The position numbers and the translations under genes were made by a program. Below are positions 26,508 to 35,427 of a stretch of 64,000 bases of DNA, one piece after another (position 1 is the stretch's first letter; the number at the start of each line of letters is the position of its first letter). The stretch covers positions 4,008 through 68,007 of the forward strand of contig CAZLFD010000003.1 of NCBI GenBank assembly GCA_964558715.1, in the 5' to 3' direction. The DNA comes from JBGSOV01 sp964558715. GTDB lineage: Bacteria > Patescibacteriota > Gracilibacteria > CAIRYL01 > GCA-016699755. The notes under the pieces were generated by a model that was not told the origin of the DNA, searched no databases, and saw only the letters and a program-made list of their open reading frames with translations.

Positions 26508-28643
26508 CTACTTCTCCCTCGCCTGGTCCTTCAGCATCTCGATCTCATCTCTTAATTCTGCGGCACGCTCAAATTCCAGGTTCTGCACCGCAATTTCCAT
26601 CTTTTGCTCCAGCTCGGCAATAAACTCTTCTACCCGATCTGAACGGATTTTCTTGGTATTGTGCCCTTCGATTTTTTCCGGTTTTGACCCGCCGCCCATG
26701 TACGAGACTTTTTTGCGGATCGTTTGCGGCGTAACACCGTGCTTTGTATTGTGGTCTTCTTGCACCTTGCGGCGGCGTTCGGTCTCGGCGATGGCTTGTG
26801 TCATCGCCTCGGTCGTTCTATCGGCAAAGAGAATCGCCTTCCCTTCTACATTGCGCGCGGCACGCCCAATGGTTTGAATCAGCGCGTCGCGGCTACGCAA
26901 AAAGCCTTCTTTATCGGCATCGAGAATCGCGACCAGCGATACCTCGGGTAGGTCGAGCCCTTCACGCAGCAAGTTGATTCCGACCACCACGTCGATTTCG
27001 CCTTCACGCAGTTCGCGAAGAATCTCGATGCGGTCGAGTGTCTCGACATCAGAGTGCAGATATTTGACCGCCACGCCAGAATCGACCAGATAATTGGTGA
27101 GGTTTTCGGCGGATTTTTTAGTCAGAGTCGTGACCAATACGCGCTCATCTTTTGGCTTGCGGATGCTAATTTCTTTTAGCACATCATCCACCTGGTAGCG
27201 CGTGGGGCGTATTTCAATCGTCGGGTCTAAAAGACCAGTTGGGCGGATGATCTGCTCGGCAAAGTTGGCCGGCAACTCGGCTTTTTTGCCAGAGAGCACT
27301 GCATCGGCAAGGCTTTTGTAATACGATTCCTTGTCGGAGTTGCCACTTTTTTCGAATTCATATTTGCCGGGAGTCGCCGAAATGCACACCATTTGCGGCA
27401 CAAATTTTTCAAATTCTTTAAATTGCAGTGGGCGGTTATCCATGGCACTCGGCAAGCGAAAGCCATAGTCGATCAATTGGCGTTTGCGCGAAAGGTTGCC
27501 CTCGTACATGGCGCCGATCTGTGGCACGGTCATGTGCGATTCATCAATAAAAGTGACAAAATCATCTGGGAAGTATTCGAGCAAGGTTGCCGGCGGTTCA
27601 CCAGCATTGCGATTGCTGAGAAAGCGAGTGTAGTTTTCGATGCCGTTTACGTAACCGACTTCGCGCAGCATTTCGAGATCGTATTCGGTGCGCGTCTGCA
27701 GGCGATGCGCTTCGAGTGGGCGCCCAGATGCGTGCATCTCTTTTACCCGTTCTGCCAGTTCGGCTTCGATTTTAGAGGTCGCCTGATTGATCTTGTCGGT
27801 CGTCGAAACATTGTGTTTCGCCGGAAAAAAGACGACTTCTTCGAGCTCGTGGATCAGTTCACCGGTAAAGCTATCGATTTCAGAGATTGCTTCGACTTCG
27901 TCGCCAAAAAACTCGATGCGAAAGGCGTTTTCTGAGCTGGGCGGCAGTACTTCGACCACATCGCCCAGCACGTGGAACATTCCCTGCTTAAAATCGAGAT
28001 GCGAACGGGTATATTGTACATCCGCTAATTTGCGTAAGAATTTGTCGCGTTTTAGCATTTCGCCGCGTTTTACCGTGATGGCGAGTGCTTCGTAACTTTC
28101 TACGTCGCCCAAACCGTAAATACAGCTCACACTAGCCACGATCAGCACATCGCGGCGGGTAAGCAGATTATGTGTGGCGGCATGGCGATAGCGGTTAATC
28201 TCTTCATTGATGGTCGCTTCTTTCTCGATGTAGGTGTCGGTCTTGGCGATATACGCTTCGGGCTGATAGTAATCGTAGTAACTGACGAAATAGCTCACCG
28301 CGTTATCGGGGAAGAATTGTTGGAATTCGCTACAAAGCTGCGCTGCAAGGATTTTATTATGCGCGATGACCAAAGTCGGCCGCTGTATCTTTTCGATGAT
28401 ATTCGCGACGGTAAAAGTTTTTCCTGTTCCCGTGGCTCCGAGTAGAGTTTGATGCGACACACCGTCGCCTAAGCGAGCGGCGATATCGTTGATAGCGAGC
28501 GGCTGATCACCGGCAGGCTTAAAATCGGCATGGAGTTGGAACAGTTTATCAGACAAAAGGGGACAGAAACAGCAAAAATGGATTGTACTGCTTCGCCTAG
28601 AAAAAACAAGAAAAATATTGTGTCGCCGGGTTTTTTTATTCAT
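26508..28643 (-). CDS. uvrB: Excinuclease ABC subunit B
   Basis: DNA damage-loading helicase-like subunit of nucleotide excision repair. Motifs: FKPAGDQPLAI, Walker A GATGTGKT, YYDYYQPEAYI beta-hairpin, TFIDESHMT, ARNVEGKAI and a C-terminal UVR domain (FIAELEQKMEIAVQNLEFER). With the ATG at 28643 the protein has 711 residues, including an unusual basic/Cys-rich leader; an in-frame TTG at 28556 would give 682 residues starting SDKLFQLHADF, closer to the family. The ATG has AAGG just upstream. The ATG lies only 14 nt from the divergent tRNA-His. Confidence 0.96.
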   Translation of the reverse strand: MNKKTRRHNIFLVFSRRSSTIHFCCFCPLLSDKLFQLHADFKPAGDQPLAINDIAARLGDGVSHQTLLGATGTGKTFTVANIIEKIQRPTLVIAHNKILAAQLCSEFQQFFPDNAVSYFVSYYDYYQPEAYIAKTDTYIEKEATINEEINRYRHAATHNLLTRRDVLIVASVSCIYGLGDVESYEALAITVKRGEMLKRDKFLRKLADVQYTRSHLDFKQGMFHVLGDVVEVLPPSSENAFRIEFFGDEVEAISEIDSFTGELIHELEEVVFFPAKHNVSTTDKINQATSKIEAELAERVKEMHASGRPLEAHRLQTRTEYDLEMLREVGYVNGIENYTRFLSNRNAGEPPATLLEYFPDDFVTFIDESHMTVPQIGAMYEGNLSRKRQLIDYGFRLPSAMDNRPLQFKEFEKFVPQMVCISATPGKYEFEKSGNSDKESYYKSLADAVLSGKKAELPANFAEQIIRPTGLLDPTIEIRPTRYQVDDVLKEISIRKPKDERVLVTTLTKKSAENLTNYLVDSGVAVKYLHSDVETLDRIEILRELREGEIDVVVGINLLREGLDLPEVSLVAILDADKEGFLRSRDALIQTIGRAARNVEGKAILFADRTTEAMTQAIAETERRRKVQEDHNTKHGVTPQTIRKKVSYMGGGSKPEKIEGHNTKKIRSDRVEEFIAELEQKMEIAVQNLEFERAAELRDEIEMLKDQAREK

Positions 28644-28656
28644 AATGCCTTGGCGT

Positions 28657-28734
28657 GGCGGGCATAGCTCAGTTGGTTAGAGCGCCAGATTGTGGCTCTG
28701 GAGGTCGTGGGTTCGAAACCCATTGCTCGCCCCA
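28657..28734 (+). tRNA. tRNA-His (anticodon GTG)
   Basis: Acceptor GCGGGCA pairs with TGCTCGC; an extra G at -1 (28657) faces discriminator C73, the histidine identity pair. The anticodon loop TTGTGGC gives GTG. CCA is encoded at 28732-28734. Confidence 0.96.
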
Positions 28735-28770
28735 TTACCAGTTGAAATCAAGATATGGCTGTGGTTATGG

Positions 28771-29238
28771 TTATGCCTTGCGCGTCGATTTTTTCGCCTG
28801 AAACTTCTCAATACATTGTGGGTGCTTTTTGATAAACATCGTCAGCTTATGAATGCGAGAGACTGTGGTGGGATGGACCAAGTGTTCGATTTTGCAGGAG
28901 TCGACTTGCGAGCGCTTCGCCGGCAAGCCAAGAACTTCGGTAAAAAACTCTTCCAGTACTTTTGCGTTTGTGCGCAGGGTAGAAACGGTTTCCTCTCCTT
29001 CTGCAGAAAGGCGGAAAAACTTGTTCTCATCTTCGAGCAAAAATCCTTTTTGCTTAAGGCTTCGCAGCGCCTGCGAACAACTGCCTGGAGTGATGTCGAG
29101 TTCGCGGGCAATATCCGTAGTGCGCGCATAACCGTGCTCGTCGATAAGTGCCTGAATCGTCAATAGATAATGCGCCGCACTATGTGTAACGGGATTTTGA
29201 TCATACTCCTTCCATGTTTTATTCTCGGTATTAGACAT
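28771..29238 (-). CDS. DtxR/MntR-type metal-dependent transcription regulator
   Basis: 155 residues. N-terminal winged helix (TTDIARELDITPGSCSQALR then SLKQKGFLLED) followed by a dimerisation/metal domain with ligand-like residues in SQVDSCKIEHLVHPTT, as in the DtxR family (C/E/H pattern). Members repress iron- or manganese-uptake genes when metal is bound. No metal transporter is close by; the divergent neighbour at 29358 with a strong promoter is the obvious candidate target, which is inference. The SH3-like third domain of DtxR is absent. Confidence 0.85.
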   Translation of the reverse strand: MSNTENKTWKEYDQNPVTHSAAHYLLTIQALIDEHGYARTTDIARELDITPGSCSQALRSLKQKGFLLEDENKFFRLSAEGEETVSTLRTNAKVLEEFFTEVLGLPAKRSQVDSCKIEHLVHPTTVSRIHKLTMFIKKHPQCIEKFQAKKSTRKA

Positions 29239-29306
29239 GCTTCTGGAGGGAAAAATACGCCGTTAGTATCGGCATTTTGCGCAAAAAAGGCAATACGGGA
29301 TGCTGA

Positions 29307-29335
29307 TTGATTCTTTATAAAATAATATGTATAAT
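29307..29335 (+). promoter_or_regulatory. Sigma-70-type promoter for the secreted protein at 29358
   Basis: TTGATT (29307-29312), a 17 nt spacer, and a perfect TATAAT (29330-29335). It lies in the intergenic region between the divergent DtxR-type regulator and the secreted protein gene. Confidence 0.7.
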
Positions 29336-29357
29336 ATATTAAAATTTACAGAAGCCT

Positions 29358-30119
29358 ATGCATACAAAACAACTGATCACCTACACAAGTGGGTGTATGG
29401 CGGCCATCGCACTTTTTGTGACCGGCTATCAATTTGTGCACGCTCAGGCACTTGCCCATTGCCATCAAATCAATAGCACGGCGGAGTTTCCACAAACTGA
29501 TGACTTTGGCGTACCGTATAATATTTTTAGTGCCGCCACAGAGAACCTGATAGTCATCATCTGTAATGATCCGGCATCGACAGTGCACATCGGCTACGAA
29601 CAAAACAACCACTATATTTTTGAAGAAGGCTACCTCTGGCGCAATAATGCTTGGGTCAAACAAGGCCTGAGCGGACGGGTGAAAGACCGTAATTGGCTCG
29701 TCGGAAAAGCAACCGGAACTATGGCAACCACCTCAGCCGAACTCGGTCAAACCAATTATTTTGTATCGTATATTTGTCATCGTATCGGTGATAACTGGCA
29801 GTGCGGCTGTCAAACAAACACGAACTGCATCGATAATCGCTGGAGCATCCAACAGTTTTCTGGAGCGCCAGTGGGCACACCCGCGCCAAATATCACTTTG
29901 ATGGTCGATACGCTCAATGTTCCATCTGGTGGCTCGGTGCAAATCACCTGGAGCGCCACTGATGCGCAGACCTGCCTTGCCTACGGTGACTGGGAAGGAG
30001 ATCTACCCGCACAAGGGAGTAGGGTAATCAATGGCATTACAGCCAATAAAAAATACCAATTGCAATGTGACGGCCCTGGCGGTTCTGCCATTGCTCTACA
30101 GCAAGTATATGTGCAATAG
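29358..30119 (+). CDS. Secreted Cys-rich hypothetical protein with Ig-like C-terminal domain
   Basis: 253 residues. Signal peptide about 1-31 (ends VHAQA). Residues 32-175 form an unassigned domain with several cysteines (AHCHQ, IICNDP, ICHRIGDNWQCGCQTNTNC). Residues about 177-253 look like a bacterial Ig-like module: ITLMVDTLNVPSGGSVQITW, TCLAYGDWEG and YQLQCDGPGGSA. No enzyme motif seen. A good promoter lies just upstream and a DtxR-type regulator is divergent. Confidence 0.7.
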   Translation: MHTKQLITYTSGCMAAIALFVTGYQFVHAQALAHCHQINSTAEFPQTDDFGVPYNIFSAATENLIVIICNDPASTVHIGYEQNNHYIFEEGYLWRNNAWVKQGLSGRVKDRNWLVGKATGTMATTSAELGQTNYFVSYICHRIGDNWQCGCQTNTNCIDNRWSIQQFSGAPVGTPAPNITLMVDTLNVPSGGSVQITWSATDAQTCLAYGDWEGDLPAQGSRVINGITANKKYQLQCDGPGGSAIALQQVYVQ

Positions 30120-30122
30120 CTA

Positions 30123-30755
30123 CTAGGCTCCGCGTAAGGTAGTTGCCGCTTGCTCGAGGTTATCTGCATTCCAAAAAAACGAGCCCGAAACGATCCAGTT
30201 AGCGCCGGCCTCAAGAGCAAAGTCGACCGTTTTGTCACTTATGCCACCGTCGATTTGAATGTCTTTTTCAGAGAATTCTGCACGGATGCGACGGACTTTT
30301 TCGAGTGATTCGGGAATGAACGCCTGCCCAGAAAAGCCAGGATTCACGCTCATCACCAAGACAAAATCGGCAAAACCGATAGCTTCGATGGCGACTTCAA
30401 GGCTCGTCCCGGGGTTCACGACAACACCGGCCTGCATGCCAAGATCGCGAATGCGCTGCAGCGTACGATGGATGTGCGGGCAGGTTTCGATGTGTACGGA
30501 TAATGCGACTGCGCCAGCTTCAGCAAAATCATCAAGCAAAACATCCGGTTTTTCTACCATCAAATGTGCATCGAACGGTTTATTGGAAGCAAGGCATTTG
30601 AGTACCGGTGCCCCAAAAGTCAGGTTCGGTACGAACTGACCATCCATCACATCGAAATGAAAGCCATCAACAAATGGCTCCGCACGTTTGATCTCGTCGC
30701 CCAAGCGCGACATATCGGCAGAAAGCAAAGAGGGCTGGATTTTGATTTCGGGCAT
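30123..30755 (-). CDS. rpe: Ribulose-phosphate 3-epimerase
   Basis: 210 residues. Interconverts ribulose-5-phosphate and xylulose-5-phosphate. TIM-barrel signatures: IQPSLLSADMSRL, FHFDVMDGQFVPNLTFG, DAHLMVEKP, VMSVNPGFSGQ and IQIDGGISDKT. Start ATG 30755 (MPEIKIQPS) fits the family better than an upstream one. Downstream of rpiB and a small membrane protein on the same strand, forming a pentose phosphate cluster. Confidence 0.95.
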   Translation of the reverse strand: MPEIKIQPSLLSADMSRLGDEIKRAEPFVDGFHFDVMDGQFVPNLTFGAPVLKCLASNKPFDAHLMVEKPDVLLDDFAEAGAVALSVHIETCPHIHRTLQRIRDLGMQAGVVVNPGTSLEVAIEAIGFADFVLVMSVNPGFSGQAFIPESLEKVRRIRAEFSEKDIQIDGGISDKTVDFALEAGANWIVSGSFFWNADNLEQAATTLRGA

Positions 30756-30777
30756 GAGCAGTAAAACATCACTCAAA

Positions 30778-31041
30778 TTATAGCATGCTCAATGAGTCTG
30801 GAGCCATGCCGAAGATCTGGTAGAAATTATAAATGGCAATGCCACCCCAAATGATTTCTAGAAATGTGCCCGGAAAAGATTTTTTTCGCGTGTACTCAAT
30901 GCCAAGAAAGATCGCACCCAAAAGATTCATAATCGGAAACCAGATGTCTTGCGGCGTGATAACGCCATACACATTTAGAAAATATGCGCCGATAATGAGG
31001 AGTGACCCGCTCCAGCCGATTGCGATAAGAAGGTACTTCAT
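30778..31041 (-). CDS. Small membrane protein
   Basis: 87 residues with three predicted membrane helices (LLIAIGWSGSLLIIGAYF, DIWFPIMNLLGAIFLGIEY, FLEIIWGGIAIYNFYQIFG). It resembles the small CBU_0592-like membrane protein family, function unknown. Its ATG overlaps the rpiB stop by 4 nt (ATGA) and rpe follows 22 nt later, so it is embedded in a sugar-phosphate operon. Confidence 0.75.
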   Translation of the reverse strand: MKYLLIAIGWSGSLLIIGAYFLNVYGVITPQDIWFPIMNLLGAIFLGIEYTRKKSFPGTFLEIIWGGIAIYNFYQIFGMAPDSLSML

Positions 31042-31466
31042 GCTTCAATCTGCCCAACACGGCGCTCGTGGCGACCGCCTTCAAATTCGGTTACAAGAAA
31101 AGTGGAGACGATATCTTTTGCGACTTCAATACCAGTCGTGCGTTCGCCTAATGCAAGAACGTTGGCATTGTTGTGTTGGCGCGCCAATCGCGCATGGGTC
31201 GTGGTGCAGCAAAGCGCCGCGCGCACGCCGGCTACCTTATTTGCCGCCATAGAAATGCCGATGCCTGTGCCGCATACGGCAATGCCAAACGAACCTGTAT
31301 CGGCAACGGTATTTTCGGCCACGGCTTTGCCGAATTGCGGATAATCGACTGAGTCTGCCGAATGCGTGCCCACGTCTTCTACAGTATGGCCGAGTTCTTG
31401 GAGCATGGGTTTCAGCTCTTCTTTGAGTATGTATCCGCCGTGATCGGAGCCGATATAAATTTTCAT
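31038..31466 (-). CDS. rpiB: Ribose-5-phosphate isomerase B
   Basis: 142 residues, full length. Interconverts ribose-5- and ribulose-5-phosphate. Motifs: IYIGSDHGGYILKEEL, DYPQFGKAVAE, GIAVCGTGIGISMAANKV (catalytic Cys in VCGTG), THARLARQHNNANVLALG. First gene of the rpiB-membrane protein-rpe cluster. Confidence 0.96.
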   Translation of the reverse strand: MKIYIGSDHGGYILKEELKPMLQELGHTVEDVGTHSADSVDYPQFGKAVAENTVADTGSFGIAVCGTGIGISMAANKVAGVRAALCCTTTHARLARQHNNANVLALGERTTGIEVAKDIVSTFLVTEFEGGRHERRVGQIEA

Positions 31467-31566
31467 TTTTAGTGGAGAAATCTGCCCTTATATTTTCTCC
31501 TAAGACGGCGATTTTGTCACTGCAAAACTACAAAAAGTTTAAAAATTATCGATGTGTTACAAAGGA

Positions 31567-33234
31567 CTACAAAATACGCTCGGCTGTTTCTCGCAACAGT
31601 ACAAGCCGAATGTCGTCATACGAGACCTGCTCTTTTAGCTCACGGTAGATCGCACTAGAACGGATGCCGCCTTTTTCCGTTTGCTCCTCTGGCAGATTGC
31701 GCCGCCGCACCGCATCTTTAGCAGATAGTACACGTTTGCACAGCTCTTCATCTGGCAGCAAGTGTGCGATCGGAAAGTCGACTGCACCATGTTCGAGAAG
31801 TTGCTCGAGATGCGAGGCGATAGTGCCGACTTTCAGCTCGCGCTCGGCAGCGGCATCTGAAAGTGATAGTCCTTTTGCTAGAAGTTGCCGGGTGATTTCG
31901 GTGGTCGCGACTTTTTCTTTTTTCTGCTGTTGCACTTCGGTGAGCGGGGGATATTTCTCAGTTAGTGGACGATTCGCCAGCTCGGCTTCTGCCTGCCGAG
32001 ACTGCCGTTGCAAATCGGCATCTGCTTGCAGAACGGTTTTATCCACGAGAAGCGCTGTTTCGTTTAGCCCGAGTAATCGCAGACCGGCTAGATCTTTCAC
32101 GCGTGAGAGTGCCACATAACCGTGCCCGGGATCAAATGCCTTGCTCAAGTCGACTTCTGCCGCATCCAGGGTCATCCCCTGGCTTTTGTGCACGGTAATC
32201 GCCCACGCCAGCCGCAATGGAATCTGTTCGATACTGGCTAGCTTTTTGCCGCGTTCGTCCACCATGCTCCATTCTTCTGGAAACACCAAAATCTCACTGC
32301 CAGTCGTGGTTTTAATAATGGGGAGTCCCGTATCATCATCAAAGCCGAGTACTTCACCCAAAGTGCCATTTACATATCCCTGCTCAAAATTATTTTTGAT
32401 AAACATTACAAAGGCTCCTTTTTTCAGTTCTAGTTCTTCAGTAACCAAACTGTTTTGCAGCATTTTTTCCGCAATCACTGGGTTCCCTCTGAGTGTGGCC
32501 GAAAAAGCATGTTCTGTATCTAGAAGGTTATTGAGTTCTTCGCTATTGATACGATCGACATCAACGTTGTGGGTAAACAGGCGCGTGGGGCGCACAGTTG
32601 CGGGGAGTGGATGCTGAAAACGGCTTTGGAGCACAGAGTAGGATTCTTCTGACACTTCACCCTTACGCAAATCATCAAGCAGACGAACAAGTGCGCTATC
32701 ACTATGGCGATGCCGCTCAGAGAGGTAACACACCGTAGGACTGAGGCGCTGCCAAGTTACGGTTTGCCAGACAAAACGGCCGTCGGCAGGAAAGTCGCCG
32801 ATCGGCGGCAACTGGAAAAAATCTCCGGTCAAGACAACTTGGATGCCGCCAAACGGTTCGGTGCTAAAGCGGATGTTGCGGAGCAACGCATCGACACTTT
32901 CAAATAGCCCTGGCGTCAACATCGAAACTTCATCGATGATCAGTACTCTTGTCTTCTCGAAGCGTGTACGCAAATATGATTTCGAGAGGATTTTTTCGAT
33001 AACGTGTTCATCTATCGCGTCACGTACACCCATGCCCGACCACGAGTGTAGGGTAGTTCCGCCGATGTGGGTGGCGGCAATGCCGGTGGGCGCGGTAATG
33101 GCGACCGGCACATCGCGCTCGCGCAGATAACCGATAAAGCGGTTGAGCAGATGGGTTTTGCCCGAACCCGGCGCGCCGGTCAAAAAAACATTTGCGCCAG
33201 AAGCGAGGATTTTAGCAGCAGTTACCTGTTTCAT
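31567..33234 (-). CDS. PIF1-like DNA helicase with C-terminal helix-turn-helix
   Basis: 555 residues. Superfamily 1B helicase core: Walker A GAPGSGKT (20-27), TAPTGIAATHIGGTTLHSW (motif Ia), VLIIDEVSML (Walker B), VLTGDFFQLPP (motif III), and late motifs AWAITVHKSQGMTLD and GHGYVALSRV. Residues about 440-500 carry a helix-turn-helix segment (LLAKGLSLSDAAAERELKVG) like the tail found on RecQ/PIF1-related proteins. Probably unwinds replication or recombination structures. A minus-strand promoter is visible at 33261-33289. Confidence 0.9.
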   Translation of the reverse strand: MKQVTAAKILASGANVFLTGAPGSGKTHLLNRFIGYLRERDVPVAITAPTGIAATHIGGTTLHSWSGMGVRDAIDEHVIEKILSKSYLRTRFEKTRVLIIDEVSMLTPGLFESVDALLRNIRFSTEPFGGIQVVLTGDFFQLPPIGDFPADGRFVWQTVTWQRLSPTVCYLSERHRHSDSALVRLLDDLRKGEVSEESYSVLQSRFQHPLPATVRPTRLFTHNVDVDRINSEELNNLLDTEHAFSATLRGNPVIAEKMLQNSLVTEELELKKGAFVMFIKNNFEQGYVNGTLGEVLGFDDDTGLPIIKTTTGSEILVFPEEWSMVDERGKKLASIEQIPLRLAWAITVHKSQGMTLDAAEVDLSKAFDPGHGYVALSRVKDLAGLRLLGLNETALLVDKTVLQADADLQRQSRQAEAELANRPLTEKYPPLTEVQQQKKEKVATTEITRQLLAKGLSLSDAAAERELKVGTIASHLEQLLEHGAVDFPIAHLLPDEELCKRVLSAKDAVRRRNLPEEQTEKGGIRSSAIYRELKEQVSYDDIRLVLLRETAERIL

Positions 33235-33260
33235 ATGTACACAAAAACACTTGTATTTAA

Positions 33261-33289
33261 TGTATACTAACTTTTAATAACAGATGCAA
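33261..33289 (-). promoter_or_regulatory. Putative promoter of the PIF1-like helicase
   Basis: On the minus strand TTGCAT (33289-33284), 17 nt spacer, TATACA (33266-33261), ending 27 nt before the ATG at 33234. The -35 box is weak. Confidence 0.45.
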
Positions 33290-33333
33290 ATTTTGCGCAA
33301 CTGTACTTTTTTTATTAAACCTCGACTAATTGG

Positions 33334-33360
33334 TTGACATATGTAATATTAGGGTATAAA
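33334..33360 (+). promoter_or_regulatory. Putative promoter of the 107-residue protein
   Basis: Perfect TTGACA (33334-33339) and TATAAA (33355-33360) with a short 15 nt spacer, 31 nt before the ATG at 33392. Confidence 0.5.
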
Positions 33361-33391
33361 GAGGATTAAACTTTTCTTTAGAGTACCACAT

Positions 33392-33715
33392 ATGAAAACT
33401 TCAACTGAGCAGCTTGGTGTATCAATTGATGCTAGTTCTAGATGCAACCAGATAGTTAATGATTCCGAAATTTCAGTCTCTTTGCGTTCACGCTATGTGT
33501 GGACACCTGAAGATAGCGACTTCAAAACTACAACTGTAGATTTCTTGATAGACGAAATGCGTATCACGGTTGAACAAGTAGAGATAATTGGTAGAAGGAT
33601 TTATGTGCGACCAGTAGGTCAACATAATATAGAAGTCGTTATCGCGAAGCTCCGCGAGAGGCTACCCAATTGTAAAATCGAACATCGAGAAAACAAAGTA
33701 TCACAGACTGAATAA
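33392..33715 (+). CDS. Hypothetical cytoplasmic protein, 107 residues
   Basis: No family recognised. Mixed alpha/beta sequence (FKTTTVDFLIDEMRITVEQV, GRRIYVRPVGQHNIEVVIAK) without signal peptide or membrane helix. It stands alone behind its own promoter, between the PIF1-like helicase (divergent) and ychF. Base composition is more AT-rich than ychF. The coherent amphipathic pattern and promoter support a real gene. Confidence 0.6.
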   Translation: MKTSTEQLGVSIDASSRCNQIVNDSEISVSLRSRYVWTPEDSDFKTTTVDFLIDEMRITVEQVEIIGRRIYVRPVGQHNIEVVIAKLRERLPNCKIEHRENKVSQTE

Positions 33716-33831
33716 GCAGATGGCCAATGAACACAACTGTTCATCGACAATATTGATTGATTTTCGAAGCGGTAGGCATTGATAGCAGTTTAGAAAATGG
33801 TGCACAATAGTCAGGAATATTCCCGTAACAG

Positions 33832-34926
33832 ATGAGTCTGCAAATCGCCCTAGTCGGTCTGCCCAATGTCGGTAAATCGACCCTCTTTAACGCCCTTACC
33901 AAATCTACCGCGGCAGCGGCAGAAAACTTTCCGTTTTGTACCATCGACCCTAACGTGGGCATTGTGCAGCTAGAAGATGAGCGATTAGAGAAGATTGCAG
34001 AAGTCGCAAAAGCGGCGAAAGTCGTGCCAGAGACGATTGAGTTTGTCGATGTAGCGGGATTAGTAAAAGGCGCGTCGCAAGGCGAGGGGTTGGGAAATCA
34101 GTTTCTCAGCCATATTCGGGAATGCGATGCTGTAGCGCTAGTGCTGCGGTTTTTTGAAGACGGCAATATCATCCACGTCGATGGCAAAATCGACCCCAAA
34201 AGCGATATGGAAGTGATAGAGACCGAATTGATTCTGGCGGATTTGCAAACGGCAGAAAAAGCGCATCATAAGGCGGAGCGCAACGCAAAGTCGAACGAGA
34301 AAGAAGCGGTGCTGCGCGCATCGGCACTGGGAAAGGTGAAAACGGTATTGGCAGAAGGCAAACGCGCCTCTGCTGCAGAAATTGAAGAAGATGAACAATT
34401 TGTGCTGAAAGAGATCCAATTTTTAACGCGCAAACCGTTTTTGTGTGTGGCAAATGTCGCAGAAGCAGAAGTAGCTGCGTTTGATATCGCAAGTGCAAAA
34501 GCTGCACTCGGGCTGGGGGATCACGATGAACTGGTTGTAGTTTCGGCAAAAATCGAAGCAGAACTGGCTGGGCTCGAGCCAGAAGAAGCGGCGGCGTTTT
34601 TGGCGGATTTAGGATTAGAATCATCCGGCTTACAGAAGCTCGCCCACGTTGCACACAAGCGTCTTGGATTATCCCGCTACTTTACCGCCGGCGAACAAGA
34701 GGCACGCGCCTGGACGATAAGAGCTGGCATGACGGCGCCACAAGCTGCCGGAGTAATTCATACCGATTTCGAGAAAGGCTTTATTCGCGCAGACGTGGTA
34801 CCAGCGGAAGATTTTATTGCGCAAGGCGGCTGGAGCAAATGTCGCGAAAAAGGCCTCGCCCGCAGTGAAGGCAAAGAGTATGTGATGCACGACGGCGATG
34901 TCTGTCTCTTTAAATTTAATGTGTAA
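33832..34926 (+). CDS. ychF: Ribosome-associated ATPase YchF (OLA1-like)
   Basis: 364 residues, full length. Obg-family P-loop protein that prefers ATP and binds ribosomes. G1 GLPNVGKST (9-17), NFPFCTIDPNVG (G2), DVAGLVKGASQGEGLGNQFL (G3), and a G4 region NVAEAE without a standard NKxD, as expected for YchF. The C-terminal TGS-like domain ends FIAQGGWSKCREKGLARSEG-KEYVMHDGD. Followed by a family A repeat. Confidence 0.96.
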   Translation: MSLQIALVGLPNVGKSTLFNALTKSTAAAAENFPFCTIDPNVGIVQLEDERLEKIAEVAKAAKVVPETIEFVDVAGLVKGASQGEGLGNQFLSHIRECDAVALVLRFFEDGNIIHVDGKIDPKSDMEVIETELILADLQTAEKAHHKAERNAKSNEKEAVLRASALGKVKTVLAEGKRASAAEIEEDEQFVLKEIQFLTRKPFLCVANVAEAEVAAFDIASAKAALGLGDHDELVVVSAKIEAELAGLEPEEAAAFLADLGLESSGLQKLAHVAHKRLGLSRYFTAGEQEARAWTIRAGMTAPQAAGVIHTDFEKGFIRADVVPAEDFIAQGGWSKCREKGLARSEGKEYVMHDGDVCLFKFNV

Positions 34927-34997
34927 CTTTTTTTCCCTGCCTGCCCTAAGCTCGTCATAGGGATAAGGGAGATTGTGAGGGAGTTTGCAATCACTCT

Positions 34998-35034
34998 CCC
35001 CCTAAGATAGGGGGATATGGAGGAGATTGAAATG
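34998..35034 (+). repeat. Dispersed hairpin repeat, family A
   Basis: CCCCC (34998-35002) and GGGGG (35010-35014) flank TAAGATA, followed by ATATGGAGGAGATTGAA. A second imperfect copy-like stretch (CCCTGCCTGCCCTAAG and TAGGGATAAGGGAG) precedes it at about 34935-34975. Confidence 0.6.
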
Positions 35035-35049
35035 TTTTAATGAAACGCT

Positions 35050-35427
35050 ATGAAACTCAAGCTACTCGAGCAAGCCTACGTTCTGCTCCGCTATCCCTCG
35101 GATACGGACATCTCAAAGCTGCGCAATAACGATAACGAATTCTTCTCGTTGACGAAAACTCCGCAAGAGTTATCCCTCTTTTGTGAAGAAACGAAGATTC
35201 CGGAGCTGCAGCCGCAAAAAGTAGAAGCTGGTTGGCGCGGCCTTTATATTGACGAGGTGTTGGAATTTAGCGATATCGGTGTGATAAAAAAGATGTCAGA
35301 ACCGCTTGCAGCCACGGAAATATCGATTTTGGCACTTTCGACCTTCGATACTGATTATGTTTTTGTACAATCCCGACACTTGAACCAAGCGATAACGGAA
35401 CTCCACAAGGCCGGTTTCACCTGGTAA
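35050..35427 (+). CDS. ACT-domain (CASTOR-like) protein
   Basis: 125 residues matching the ACT_7 type: an N-terminal half (LEQAYVLLRYPSDTDI, FFSLTKTPQELSLFCEE) and a C-terminal ACT core (LAATEISILALSTFDTDYVFVQ and LNQAITELHKAGF). The family often binds amino acids; ligand unknown. The stop codon shares one base with the start of the RNHCP gene (TAATG), so they are translationally coupled. Confidence 0.85.
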   Translation: MKLKLLEQAYVLLRYPSDTDISKLRNNDNEFFSLTKTPQELSLFCEETKIPELQPQKVEAGWRGLYIDEVLEFSDIGVIKKMSEPLAATEISILALSTFDTDYVFVQSRHLNQAITELHKAGFTW

